This document shows, in pieces, positions 35,179-42,838 of a stretch of 64,000 bases of DNA; position 1 is the first letter of the stretch; every line of letters begins with the position of its first letter. The stretch is taken from positions 1,415,241 to 1,479,240 of the forward strand of contig JBBCHM010000002.1 of assembly GCA_037200045.1 (NCBI GenBank), in the 5' to 3' direction. The notes under the pieces were generated by a model. The model searched no databases. It was not told the DNA's origin and worked only from the letters and a program-made list of their open reading frames with translations. A program made the translations under genes and the position numbers. The stretch comes from Rhizomicrobium sp. (GTDB taxonomy: Bacteria; Pseudomonadota; Alphaproteobacteria; Micropepsales; Micropepsaceae).

Positions 35179-37932
35179 ATGACCAGCAATGTCGCTGTCA
35201 AGATCACGGCCGACGTCGTCGACTTGCAGGCGAAGTTCGCCGTTGCGCGGGCGGAATCGAACGCGCTCACGGCAGACCTGAACAAGCTGGCGCGCACCAG
35301 CCAGGAAGCCCAAAACGTCGGCCGCGCGACAATCCCGTTTCTCGGAGAGGGCGATTGGGGCGCCGTCGCAAAGAGTAATCTGAACCAGGTCGCCGAAAGC
35401 GCACTCGAGGCCCAGCTAAAGACGGGCGCCCTTCGTAAGGAATTGGGCGCGTTCAGCGAAACGCTCAGCCACGGTTCGATCGCGACGGCCACGCGAGAAT
35501 TCCGCGCCCTGTTTGACGAGTTGTCGAGCGGACGCACGCGCATGACACCTGGCACGCTCGCCATCATCGCAACTCGCGTACTTGACCTCTCCGGCGCGGC
35601 ACTGGGCGCGATCGGCGGCGTTGCGGCGTTAAGCGGCGCCATCGGATACCTCGCCCATGAGGCCTATGAGAGCGACAAGCAGATGGGCGAGCTCGGCGCA
35701 AGATTTGCGCTGACCGGGCGAGGGGCCTACGACACGAAGGACGCGGTCGCGGGCGAGATCGAAGAACTTGCCCGTTTGCCAGGCGCTTCCAAAGATGCTG
35801 CAGAGGCTCTCGTCGATTTCGACGCCTCGCATGCCGATCTCGATCAAAGGTTGACTACGACGGCGAACCAACTTCTGCCGGTTTTCATCACTGCATTCGG
35901 TGACAAGGCCCCCGAGGCGCTCAACAAGCTGAAGGAAGGCTTGTCCCAAGTTGCGAATGGATCGATTCCGCAAGCGCTTGCGAAATTTGAGGAGTTGAAC
36001 CGGACCCAGCTCAATCTGCCGCCTACCGAAGCTGCGATCATCGAGAAGATGATCGAGGCGGGCCAGCGCACCGAAGCCTGGCAGCGCATCCTGTCCGATC
36101 TCGCGATGGCGGGAAAGGAGCATCTGTCGACCTTAGGGGAACAGATCGATCGCACCAAGGCCGACATCGCGCATATGCAGCTCGAGCTGGTTGGGCTTCG
36201 TACGACGACAGCGAGCAACGACTTGCAGGCGGCTTCCTTCGCCATGACTGCCGCGGACCTCGATCAAAAGATCATCAACCTGACTACCCATTTGAAGGAA
36301 TTGCAGCACGAAGCGACTCTTGGGGGCGGAAGCGGGTTGCTTCCACTCGACATGAGTGCGGTCCAAAACCAGCTCTCGCAATACGAGCAGGACGTGAACC
36401 TGACACATGCACAGGTCCTCCAAAAACAGATCGACTACCTGAAACAAACCGAGCAGGCGGAAGGTATTACAGCGACGCAACGCGTCGAGATAGACCGGAT
36501 GCTCGGCGCAAAGCGTAGTGAGATTGCGCGAGCGACGAGCGCTGACATAGTCTCAACCGCACGCGCGGAGGCGGATGCAGGAGGCTTAACCGGCATTCGA
36601 AGAATCCAAGCCGAAATTGCCGCTGATCGAAGTCTTCTCGCCGACGCTCGCATCACGGCCGACGAGAAACTCTCCATAGAGCGGGACCTGAACTCGAAGT
36701 TGTCCGAACTGCATACGCAGGAGGCGGATGCCGGCCGGAGGACCGCGCATCAGGAAGTCGAAGACCTGCGCGCCGCGCAGACGCAGATCAAAGCGATGCA
36801 ACGTGATGATCTTAACACCGATCTAGACATTGCGAAGATGCAGCTTGAGGCGAAGCGGGACGCGCTCGATGGCGAGGTCGCAGCTGGGAGCATGTCGAAC
36901 GCGACAAAGCTGCAGATGGAGCGCCAGCTTACCGAGCAGATCGAAATGCTCGACATTCAGCGCCTCGAAGATCAGCGGAAACTCGTTGGCGACAATATCG
37001 AGGAATACAATCGGCTCACCGACGAGATCCGTAAGGTCTACGCCCGGATGGGCCTCGACCTGGCTGCCATCGACAAGCAAATCGCGCTCGATGGCAGCAA
37101 GACATCGGGCGATATCGCGAAAGGCTGGGAAACCGCAAATCGTGCAATTCTCGACGGCGAGGGCACGCTCGTTCGAGACGTCCTCTCGGGTCGCGCCAAT
37201 CTTGGTCAGGAGATATTGTCTATCGGCGCTCGAATGCTCGAGGAAGAAATTACCAACGATCTAAAGTATGCAACCGAGCGTGAGCTCTTGGAGGCTGAAG
37301 TAGGGTCGGCGGCGGCGATGCGTGAGCAGGGCGGCCTTCTGGTGCATCTGCTGACGGAAGGCCAAAAGACCGGCGCGACCATCAATGGCGTCGGTGCACG
37401 CGTGGCAGCGGAAAATGCCGGACACGCCGAAGGTATGGCGGCCAGTGTGGCGGCCGGCAGCGCCGAGATCCTGAACAACGCCTATCGGGCCGCATCCGGT
37501 GCCTATGCCGCGCTGGCAGGCATTCCGCTCGTCGGACCCGTGCTGGCACCGTCGGCGGCGATGACAGCCTTCGGTGCCGTCGCTGCTTTTGACGTGCTGA
37601 CCAGTGCGGAGAAGGGCGAGTGGCAGGTCAAAAGCGATGGCGCACTCTACGCACTGCATGCGCGCGAAGGCGTAATCCCGGGCCCGGAGATGACGGGCCT
37701 GCGTTCGCTGATCGCGAGCGGGTTCGACTTCGGCAAGGCGTCGCAATCCGGCGCCACGGCGTCCGCGCCGGCCGGCGCCAGCCAATCGGGTAGCCCGCAA
37801 GTCCACCTGCACTTCCATCCGACCGACCTTCGGTCCTTCATGGACAACATCACGTCGGTGAAGCGTGACATGGCGGCAATGCTGAAGGAAGTTTGGCGCG
37901 ACAATCCATCTCTCCATCCGGGCGCAAAATGA
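35179..37932 (+). CDS. Phage tail tape-measure-type protein
   Basis: A 917-residue protein with long helical regions, an N-terminal VAVKITADVVDLQAKFAVA and TMP_2-like GYLAHEAYESDKQMGELGARF. Coiled coils cover roughly residues 380-650. The C-terminal end has a hydrophobic segment (YAALAGIPLVGPVLAPSAAM), the common ALHAREGVIPGPEMTGLRSL block and the tail QVHLHFHPTDLRSFMDN. Tape measures set tail length and help DNA enter. It directly follows the capsid gene, with no connector or tube genes. Confidence 0.85.
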   Translation: MTSNVAVKITADVVDLQAKFAVARAESNALTADLNKLARTSQEAQNVGRATIPFLGEGDWGAVAKSNLNQVAESALEAQLKTGALRKELGAFSETLSHGSIATATREFRALFDELSSGRTRMTPGTLAIIATRVLDLSGAALGAIGGVAALSGAIGYLAHEAYESDKQMGELGARFALTGRGAYDTKDAVAGEIEELARLPGASKDAAEALVDFDASHADLDQRLTTTANQLLPVFITAFGDKAPEALNKLKEGLSQVANGSIPQALAKFEELNRTQLNLPPTEAAIIEKMIEAGQRTEAWQRILSDLAMAGKEHLSTLGEQIDRTKADIAHMQLELVGLRTTTASNDLQAASFAMTAADLDQKIINLTTHLKELQHEATLGGGSGLLPLDMSAVQNQLSQYEQDVNLTHAQVLQKQIDYLKQTEQAEGITATQRVEIDRMLGAKRSEIARATSADIVSTARAEADAGGLTGIRRIQAEIAADRSLLADARITADEKLSIERDLNSKLSELHTQEADAGRRTAHQEVEDLRAAQTQIKAMQRDDLNTDLDIAKMQLEAKRDALDGEVAAGSMSNATKLQMERQLTEQIEMLDIQRLEDQRKLVGDNIEEYNRLTDEIRKVYARMGLDLAAIDKQIALDGSKTSGDIAKGWETANRAILDGEGTLVRDVLSGRANLGQEILSIGARMLEEEITNDLKYATERELLEAEVGSAAAMREQGGLLVHLLTEGQKTGATINGVGARVAAENAGHAEGMAASVAAGSAEILNNAYRAASGAYAALAGIPLVGPVLAPSAAMTAFGAVAAFDVLTSAEKGEWQVKSDGALYALHAREGVIPGPEMTGLRSLIASGFDFGKASQSGATASAPAGASQSGSPQVHLHFHPTDLRSFMDNITSVKRDMAAMLKEVWRDNPSLHPGAK

Positions 37933-38276
37933 CGACGATCGAAGAACTGTTCGCGCTTTCGAAAGAGCCGCCGCTGCGAAGCGTCGTCATCGGAGACAAG
38001 GTTTTTGCGCTTGGCGATCTCTCGCCTGGCGCGTTGGCCGACATCACAGCGTGGGGCAACCGCCTTGTAGCTCACGCGAGCGGCGCTCCTCTCGAGCCGG
38101 GCGATGACGATCCGACCAGGATCCTTCAGCATTTGATTTTTGCAGCTGACAACGACTTCGAAATGACTAAGGAGTTGCGCAAGCACGTCACACCGGAGGT
38201 GATTGTCGCTGCTGGCCGCGAGATGATGCGCCAGGTGACGGTCCGCGCGCTAGCCGCGCATGATGGCAGCGCCTGA
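37929..38276 (+). CDS. Small protein downstream of tape measure, unknown
   Basis: A 115-residue acidic/helical protein starting MTTIEELFALSKEPPLRS, with FALGDLSPGALADITAWGNRL and ending VIVAAGREMMRQVTVRALAAH. Its size would fit a tail-assembly chaperone, but those usually precede the tape measure and use a frameshift, so I do not assign it. It is coupled to the tape measure by ATGA. It ends just before the parS-like cluster. Confidence 0.6.
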   Translation: MTTIEELFALSKEPPLRSVVIGDKVFALGDLSPGALADITAWGNRLVAHASGAPLEPGDDDPTRILQHLIFAADNDFEMTKELRKHVTPEVIVAAGREMMRQVTVRALAAHDGSA

Positions 38277-38287
38277 CGGGGCCCAGT

Positions 38288-38365
38288 TGTTTCACGTAGC
38301 AAATCGCGTTTCCCGTGAAACACATTGCGGGAAAAGACGAATTTTCAACTGTTTCACGTGAACTA
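38288..38365. promoter_or_regulatory. Cluster of three parS-like (ParB-binding) sites
   Basis: Compared with the bacterial parS consensus TGTTTCACGTGAAACA, the sites are 38288-38303 (12 of 16 match), 38307-38322 (14 of 16) and 38350-38365 (14 of 16, intact core TGTTTCACGTGAA). Sites one and two also form a perfect 9-bp inverted repeat, TGTTTCACG...CGTGAAACA. No parA or parB gene is in the element, so host ParB would be the reader. A hairpin-terminator role is the alternative. Confidence 0.6.
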
Positions 38366-38425
38366 TGAAGCCCTCCCCAGGTGGGGAAGCTTGTTGCTCG
38401 GGGGCAAATCACATACCGTATCCGT

Positions 38426-38688
38426 GGGCTTAAGAACCCGGACCGAGATAGCCGCGCTCCCTTGGCGGGGAGCGGCACCCGATTAGCGTCGAGTGCTGCG
38501 GCGAAGTGAAACTCCGCCAATTGGCTGAGTTTCGACGGACGCGCTTGGCGGCGCGGACCGAACCCGACCAATTTGGCCGGGGGCGGACGTGCTGTCCAGA
38601 GGGGAAACCCTTAAAAGCGTTCGGCCAGTCTCTCGGCTGGTTCTTAACCCCCGGCTGCCGGTCTGACACCGGCAACAGGCCTTAAGAA
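38426..38688 (+). ncRNA. Candidate structured RNA or leader in the element
   Basis: A gene-free segment between the tail and regulatory genes. A 12-bp pairing with one bulge joins 38426-38438 (GGGCTTAAGAACC) to 38639-38650 (GGTTCTTAACCC). Inside are hairpins 38451-38476 (loop TTGGCG), 38500-38518 (GAA loop), 38540-38555 (loop TTGGCG again), 38585-38597 and 38601-38610 (GAAA tetraloop). A 7-bp hairpin lies at 38656-38674. CGCCAA at 38515-38520 complements both TTGGCG loops. TTAAGAA recurs at 38682-38688 and can compete for 38641-38647, giving two exclusive folds. No family recognised. Confidence 0.5.
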
Positions 38689-38709
38689 GCCAACTCGAGA
38701 GAACCCGAC

Positions 38710-39141
38710 ATGAACATTGATTCCGTGCGAACCTCGCCGCGATCCACCTCTGATGCCCAGGTTGAAGAAGCAATTGCCGACGAGTGGCTATTTGAGTTGG
38801 TACAGGATTGGTTGATCGAGCACTCCCTTTGGACGCTCGAAATTCTCAAGTTCGATCGTAAAACTCTCCACGGCCATAAATCTGACGACGGAGCTTCCAA
38901 CAACGCCCTTTGCCACGTGAGGCAGGCCTGGGACCTGGCAGCCGAATTCAGGCACCAAGTGCCCAGCACCGTGATGACGGTCGGCGCAATGCTGCAGGTC
39001 GCGATCGTGTCGCTTCAAGAGATTCAGGCAGACGGGGAATCGTATTTCAGCGATCCAGTTCTCGCGACGGAGCTGATCCAAAACGTCAAGAAAGCAATGG
39101 GCTTTCTCGACGAAGGTACGCGGTTCAATTCAAAAGTCTAA
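38710..39141 (+). CDS. Element-encoded protein, unknown
   Basis: A 143-residue, mainly helical acidic protein starting MNIDSVRTSPRSTSDAQVEE, with EWLFELVQDWLIEHSLWTLEI and a C-terminal helix (LIQNVKKAMGFLDEG). No motif recognised. It is the first gene after the structured RNA-like segment and probably heads the regulatory/integrase operon. The base composition is less GC-rich than in host genes. Confidence 0.6.
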   Translation: MNIDSVRTSPRSTSDAQVEEAIADEWLFELVQDWLIEHSLWTLEILKFDRKTLHGHKSDDGASNNALCHVRQAWDLAAEFRHQVPSTVMTVGAMLQVAIVSLQEIQADGESYFSDPVLATELIQNVKKAMGFLDEGTRFNSKV

Positions 39142-39170
39142 GTCGGCCGCTGCAGGAAAAACCCAAGGCG

Positions 39171-39779
39171 ATGGAAAAAAGCGCTCGGTTCGCTGTTGAC
39201 ACGCCAACACCTTTCGAATACATCGAGGTGATGACGCACCAACACCTTAAAGAAAAATCCGCGGTACCGCTTACGCGAGCTCTGACGTTCCTGGGTCGCG
39301 ACCGGAATTGGTTCAACCACTATTTTTCGAAACTTAGCTGCCTCAGCACTAAGTTCCGCGAGCCGGTTGGCGGACGCGCTCGAATGCTTTCCAGAAAAAA
39401 TGTCCTGGAGCTGGCGTTCCTGAACGCGGCTGTGAATCGCGGAATGCCTGTTGGTCCTGCAACTATGCTCGTGAAGCGCTGGCTTTCTCAGGACGAGGCG
39501 GGGACGATGGCGGCATGGTGGTTTATCCCCGGTGGATATGAGGCTCACCCGCTTTCGGAGCGCGCCTCTATTGTTGGTGATGGCGACCTGACATTCAACG
39601 CGGTCGCGAAAGCGCTTGCGCCGCCTATCAATACGATCGGCGTAGAAGAAATCGACGCTCCATTGCCGGCAATGGCGGAAGTTCTGGTGGCTATAAACCT
39701 GGGTGAAATCCGGCGGCGGGTGGACGCGCTGATGGCGCTCGAACTCTCGGAAGAATCGGAGGAAGAGGATGCCGATTGA
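39171..39779 (+). CDS. Putative MerR-like/excisionase-type DNA-binding protein
   Basis: A 202-residue protein. The centre, ARMLSRKNVLELAFLNAAVN, then GMPVGPATMLVKRWL, resembles a MerR/HTH-17 winged helix in which a regulator reads att or operator DNA. The preceding TRALTFLGRDRNWFNHYF may be the first HTH helix pair. The C-terminus is acidic (SEESEEEDAD). I infer regulation of excision or of the element's genes; the family match is not certain. It overlaps the next gene by 11 bp. Confidence 0.5.
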   Translation: MEKSARFAVDTPTPFEYIEVMTHQHLKEKSAVPLTRALTFLGRDRNWFNHYFSKLSCLSTKFREPVGGRARMLSRKNVLELAFLNAAVNRGMPVGPATMLVKRWLSQDEAGTMAAWWFIPGGYEAHPLSERASIVGDGDLTFNAVAKALAPPINTIGVEEIDAPLPAMAEVLVAINLGEIRRRVDALMALELSEESEEEDAD

Positions 39780-40017
39780 ATCCAAGCTCGACGGTCGGAA
39801 CATCGTCGTTCCGATCTTCAAGGCTGTGACTGTCCATCGGCTTGATGAGGAGCCCGGCGCTTCCGTGGTCGTTTTCAACACGAAGGCGTCGGAGTCGTTC
39901 GCGGTCCACATCCAGAATGAAGATCTTGCCGGGGTGGCACTCTATCTCGGCCAATGTGCCGAGCAGCTTCTCGAAATGACGTTGCCTGAAGCCGAATCTC
40001 TGCATCGCAGGAACTGA
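39769..40017 (+). CDS. Small beta-rich element protein, unknown
   Basis: An 82-residue protein starting MPIESKLDGRNIVVPIF, with strand-like segments (AVTVHRLDEEPGASVVVFN) and a C-terminal helix (LAGVALYLGQCAEQLLEM). No family recognised. It is embedded between the putative regulator (11-bp overlap) and a small gene 3 bp downstream, all leading to the integrase. Confidence 0.5.
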   Translation: MPIESKLDGRNIVVPIFKAVTVHRLDEEPGASVVVFNTKASESFAVHIQNEDLAGVALYLGQCAEQLLEMTLPEAESLHRRN

Positions 40018-40020
40018 GCA

Positions 40021-40200
40021 ATGGCACGCGCGCCTTTGACCTTCCGAAAACAAGACGTCACCCGTGCGGTCATGGCGACAGCGGCGGCCGGCGTGAAGGT
40101 GTCGAGGGTCAAGATCACGCGCGACGGCGCGATTGAAGTTTTCGCGGATGGCGCACCGTCGACGGAGCAATCTCAGAATGAATGGGATGCCCTAAAATGA
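40021..40200 (+). CDS. Small conserved pre-integrase protein
   Basis: A 59-residue protein starting MARAPLTFRKQDVTRAVMAT, followed by AAGVKVSRVKITRDGAIEV. I recognise this short TFRQ.DVTRA..A..AAG.....I..DG pattern as one often found directly before integrases in alphaproteobacterial elements; its role is unknown, possibly a recombination directionality or DNA-binding factor. The stop overlaps the integrase ATG (ATGA). Confidence 0.65.
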   Translation: MARAPLTFRKQDVTRAVMATAAAGVKVSRVKITRDGAIEVFADGAPSTEQSQNEWDALK

Positions 40201-41243
40201 GGCTGCGGCTGCCGCCTCACGTCCAGGCTTTCGCCGATCGCCACGGCAAGCGGCGATACTATTTTCGTCGGCCGGGCTTCGCGCGCGTGCCGCTGCCCGG
40301 ACAGCCCTACTCGCCCGAGTTTATGGCCGCGCACGCCGACGCCATGGGCGGCAAGACGCCTATCGGCGAAGTCGGGTCTACACGGACCATTCCCGGAACG
40401 ATGAATGCGCTCATCGTGGCCTATTTTAACTCGCCCGCATTTTGCAGCCTGTCGGCATCAACGAGAACGACATACCGGGGCATCCTCGAGACCTTTCGCA
40501 ATGAGCACGGCGACAAGCGCGTTTCGATGCTGCAGGGCGACCACATCGCGCGGATGATGGGGGCCAAAGCGGCGACGCCGGCCGCCGCAAACAACCTGCT
40601 CCGGATGTTGCGCTTGATAATGCGGTTTGCGGTGCTTCATGGATGGCGCCGCGACGATCCGACGAGTGGGACTAAGGCGCTCAAAATGCGCGCTGGCGGC
40701 TTCTATACCTGGTCGGAGGACGACATCGCCAAATTCGAGGGAACGCATGCGATTGGAACGCGCGCCAGGCTCGCGCTTGGGCTTTTGCTCTACACTGCCC
40801 AGCGCCGCAGCGACGTCATCCTGCTGGGCCGTCAACACGTCAGGAACGAGGTCGTCACGATTCGCCAGCAGAAGACCGGAGCTGTGGTCGAAATTCCGGT
40901 ATTGCCGGAGCTACGCAGGATCCTGGACGCATCGCCCAACAATCACCTCACCTTCCTTGTAACGGCCGCTGGAAAGCCCTTCAGCGCCGCCGGATTTGGA
41001 AACTGGTTTCGCTCTATGTGCGATGCGGCAGCACTTCCGAAGCAATGTGCCGCCCACGGCTTGCGAAAGGCGGCGTCGCGGCGCTTGGCCGAGGCAGGCT
41101 GCACCGCTCACCAGATCATGGCGATCACGGGTCACAAGACGCTACGCGAGGTCACCCGCTACACCGATGCGTTCGACAGACGCGGGCAGGCCGCAGTCGC
41201 TATGGCGAAGCTCGGAAATAGAACAACGAGTGTCAAACCTTAG
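40197..41243 (+). CDS. Tyrosine recombinase (integrase)
   Basis: A 348-residue phage-type integrase. The N-terminal arm and core-binding domain spans residues about 1-165. The catalytic domain has Arg in LLYTAQRRSDVILL, the HxxR block AHGLRKAASRRL, the second His in ITGHKTLREVTRY and the Tyr nucleophile in that RYTDAFDRR. It faces the tRNA-Ser, whose 3' end carries the 15-bp core, and catalyses integration there. Start ATG overlaps the small protein stop. Confidence 0.92.
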   Translation: MRLRLPPHVQAFADRHGKRRYYFRRPGFARVPLPGQPYSPEFMAAHADAMGGKTPIGEVGSTRTIPGTMNALIVAYFNSPAFCSLSASTRTTYRGILETFRNEHGDKRVSMLQGDHIARMMGAKAATPAAANNLLRMLRLIMRFAVLHGWRRDDPTSGTKALKMRAGGFYTWSEDDIAKFEGTHAIGTRARLALGLLLYTAQRRSDVILLGRQHVRNEVVTIRQQKTGAVVEIPVLPELRRILDASPNNHLTFLVTAAGKPFSAAGFGNWFRSMCDAAALPKQCAAHGLRKAASRRLAEAGCTAHQIMAITGHKTLREVTRYTDAFDRRGQAAVAMAKLGNRTTSVKP

Positions 41244-41302
41244 GAACGGGTTTGACAATTTTGGAGCTAAGGCATTGATCGCAAAAGGTGCAAAATTGGA
41301 AG

Positions 41303-41317
41303 TGGCGGACAGGGTGG
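41303..41317. repeat. attR core within tRNA-Ser 3' end
   Basis: TGGCGGACAGGGTGG, the complement of the tRNA-Ser CCA tail, discriminator G, acceptor stem and the first T-arm bases. The same 15 bp occurs at 31274-31288. The intact tRNA lies on this side, next to the integrase gene, as expected for integration at a tRNA 3' end. Confidence 0.85.
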
Positions 41318-41392
41318 GATTCGAACCCACGAACCGCTTGCACGGTCTCCGCATTTCGAGTGCGGTGCCATCAACCACTCGACCACCTGTCC
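41303..41392 (-). tRNA. tRNA-Ser (CGA)
   Basis: The 90-nt gene reads on the minus strand from GGACAGGTGG to CCTGTCC-G-CCA. The acceptor stem GGACAGG/CCTGTCC pairs fully, the discriminator is G and CCA is encoded. The anticodon loop CTCGAAA gives CGA, reading UCG. It has the long variable arm of serine tRNAs. Its 3' end is the integration site of the 10-kb element. Confidence 0.95.
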
Positions 41393-41466
41393 GCGGAACG
41401 CGACCAAATACTTAAGACCGGCCAGGAAGGCAAGCGATCTGCCCTCCCCCCGAGGGCGGGTGAGGG

Positions 41467-42288
41467 TCATTCCTCCCCCGCCAGCCAGCGGACCTCCGCC
41501 CGCGCCCCGTCCGACAGCAGCGGTGCGACCGCCGCAAGCTGGGCGCGCATCTCCTGCGCCAAACCGAAGGGCGGATTGACGACGATCAGCCCGGCCGCCG
41601 CGAGGCGCTCCTTCTCGCCCGGCGCCTTCGCGCCCAGATCGATATCGATCCGCAGCGCCTTCTTGGCCCCCGCCTGGAGCACCTCGCCGGCGAAGGCATT
41701 CGCCTCGGCCGGCGACTTGATCGGAAACCACAACAGATAGATGCCGGTCGCGAAGCGCTTCAGGCCGGCACGCAGCGCCCCGGCCTCGGCGGCGAACTCG
41801 GCCGCGTCCTCGAACGGCGGATCGATCAGCACCAGCCCGCGCCGCTCGCGCGGCGGCAGCAGCGCCGCCAGCCGCCGGTAGCCGTCGGCCTCCTCCACCC
41901 GCGCCTGACCGATGCCGGCGAGCGCCGCCTTCAGCCGCACCGCTTCCTCGGGATGCTTCTCGATCGCGACGAGCCGGTCCTGCGGCCGCAGCAGCGCGCA
42001 GGCGATCAGCGGCGAACCCGGATAGAGATCGCGCCCGCGCGCCAGACCGAGATACGCCGCGAGCGCGCCCTCGCCCTCCAGGCCGGCGAGCCGGCCGATG
42101 CCGTTCGCCGCCTCGCCGGTGCGCACCGCCTCCTCGCCCGCAAGGTCGTAGGCGCCGCGCCCGGCATGGGTGTCGATCACCGCGAAGGGCGCATCCTTGC
42201 GGCGCAGGTGCAGCAGGATCCCGACCAGCGCGAGATGCTTGACGACATCGGCGAAATTTCCGGCATGGAAGGCGTGGCGATAGTTCAT
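41467..42288 (-). CDS. rlmJ: 23S rRNA A2030 N6-methyltransferase RlmJ
   Basis: A 273-residue protein starting MNYRHAFHAGNFADVVKHLAL, the unmistakable RlmJ N-terminus. VIDTHAGRGAYDL is the SAM-binding block and VLIDPPFED the catalytic DPPF. It methylates A2030 of 23S rRNA. Length fits the family (about 280). It lies 75 bp upstream of the tRNA-Ser on the same strand; a G/C-rich stretch 41440-41466 after its stop could act as a terminator. Confidence 0.95.
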   Translation of the reverse strand: MNYRHAFHAGNFADVVKHLALVGILLHLRRKDAPFAVIDTHAGRGAYDLAGEEAVRTGEAANGIGRLAGLEGEGALAAYLGLARGRDLYPGSPLIACALLRPQDRLVAIEKHPEEAVRLKAALAGIGQARVEEADGYRRLAALLPPRERRGLVLIDPPFEDAAEFAAEAGALRAGLKRFATGIYLLWFPIKSPAEANAFAGEVLQAGAKKALRIDIDLGAKAPGEKERLAAAGLIVVNPPFGLAQEMRAQLAAVAPLLSDGARAEVRWLAGEE

Positions 42289-42356
42289 CCGGCGGCCGGC
42301 TGGCGTTGACGCACTCTTCCTATATCATCGCCGCGATTTTCAAATGGGGGACATAA

Positions 42357-42677
42357 ATGCGCATATCGACTTTGACCATCGCCATCGCCGCCGTTGCGGG
42401 ACTGGCCGCGGCGCCGGCTGCCGCCCGCTCCACGATCACGCTCTACAGCGCGCCCAATTATCAGGGCCATGCGATCACGCTCGACCACGCGGTGCGCGAT
42501 CTCGACAACCACGACTGGGACTTCGGCGACCGCGCCCAGAGCGCCCGAGTGCGTGGCCGCTGGCAGGTTTGCGCCGCGAAGAACTTCCAGGGCGATTGCA
42601 TCATCCTGAACCACGACGCGCCGCGGCTGAAGGACTACGACATGAACCGCCGCGCGGATTCGCTGCGGCCGCTGTAA
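42357..42677 (+). CDS. Secreted beta/gamma-crystallin-like protein
   Basis: A 106-residue protein with a signal peptide (ISTLTIAIAAVAGLAAAPAAA, cleavage near residue 23). The mature domain has two Greek-key motifs: ITLYSAPNYQGHAITLDHAV and WQVCAAKNFQGDCIILN. Two cysteines could form a disulfide. Such domains bind Ca2+ or act as I36-type peptidase inhibitors; the role here is unknown. Probably periplasmic or extracellular. Confidence 0.85.
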   Translation: MRISTLTIAIAAVAGLAAAPAAARSTITLYSAPNYQGHAITLDHAVRDLDNHDWDFGDRAQSARVRGRWQVCAAKNFQGDCIILNHDAPRLKDYDMNRRADSLRPL

Positions 42678-42838
42678 CCTATTCGCGGAAGCTGCATCGG
42701 CACGCGGACATCGACCTTGGTCGGGCCGTCATGCTCGTCGATCACAACGCGCGGGTCCCGTGGCGGCGGTCGTGGGCGCGCGCAAGCGCCTGCAAGAGGC
42801 GTTCGGCCTCGCCGGCGGTGGTCTTCGCGTGTCTGGAG

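Larger units (their letters stand above)
31274..41317 (+). mobile_element. tRNA-Ser-integrated phage-satellite-like element, about 10 kb
   Basis: Bounded by direct repeats TGGCGGACAGGGTGG at 31274-31288 and 41303-41317; the right copy is the 3' end of tRNA-Ser. All genes face right and many overlap by ATGA or TTGA. Content: replication-type winged helix, small-terminase-like protein, HK97 prohead protease and capsid, tape measure, several unknowns, parS-like sites, a structured RNA-like segment and a tyrosine integrase adjacent to the tRNA. I find no large terminase, portal, head-tail connector, tail tube, baseplate, lysin or holin. Known capsid-forming PICIs and tycheposons are the nearest concept; a decayed prophage is the alternative. 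Confidence 0.8.

Noticed and set aside
37929..38276. Tail-assembly chaperone with programmed frameshift
   Set aside because: It lies after, not before, the tape measure, and I see no slippery site with a second frame.
38288..38322. Reading the TGTTTCACG...CGTGAAACA repeat only as a terminator
   Set aside because: No T-run follows and a third independent parS-like site lies at 38350; kept only as an alternative.
31274..41317. Calling the element a complete prophage
   Set aside because: No large terminase, portal, tail tube, baseplate, lysis or repressor gene is recognisable, and there is no room for them.
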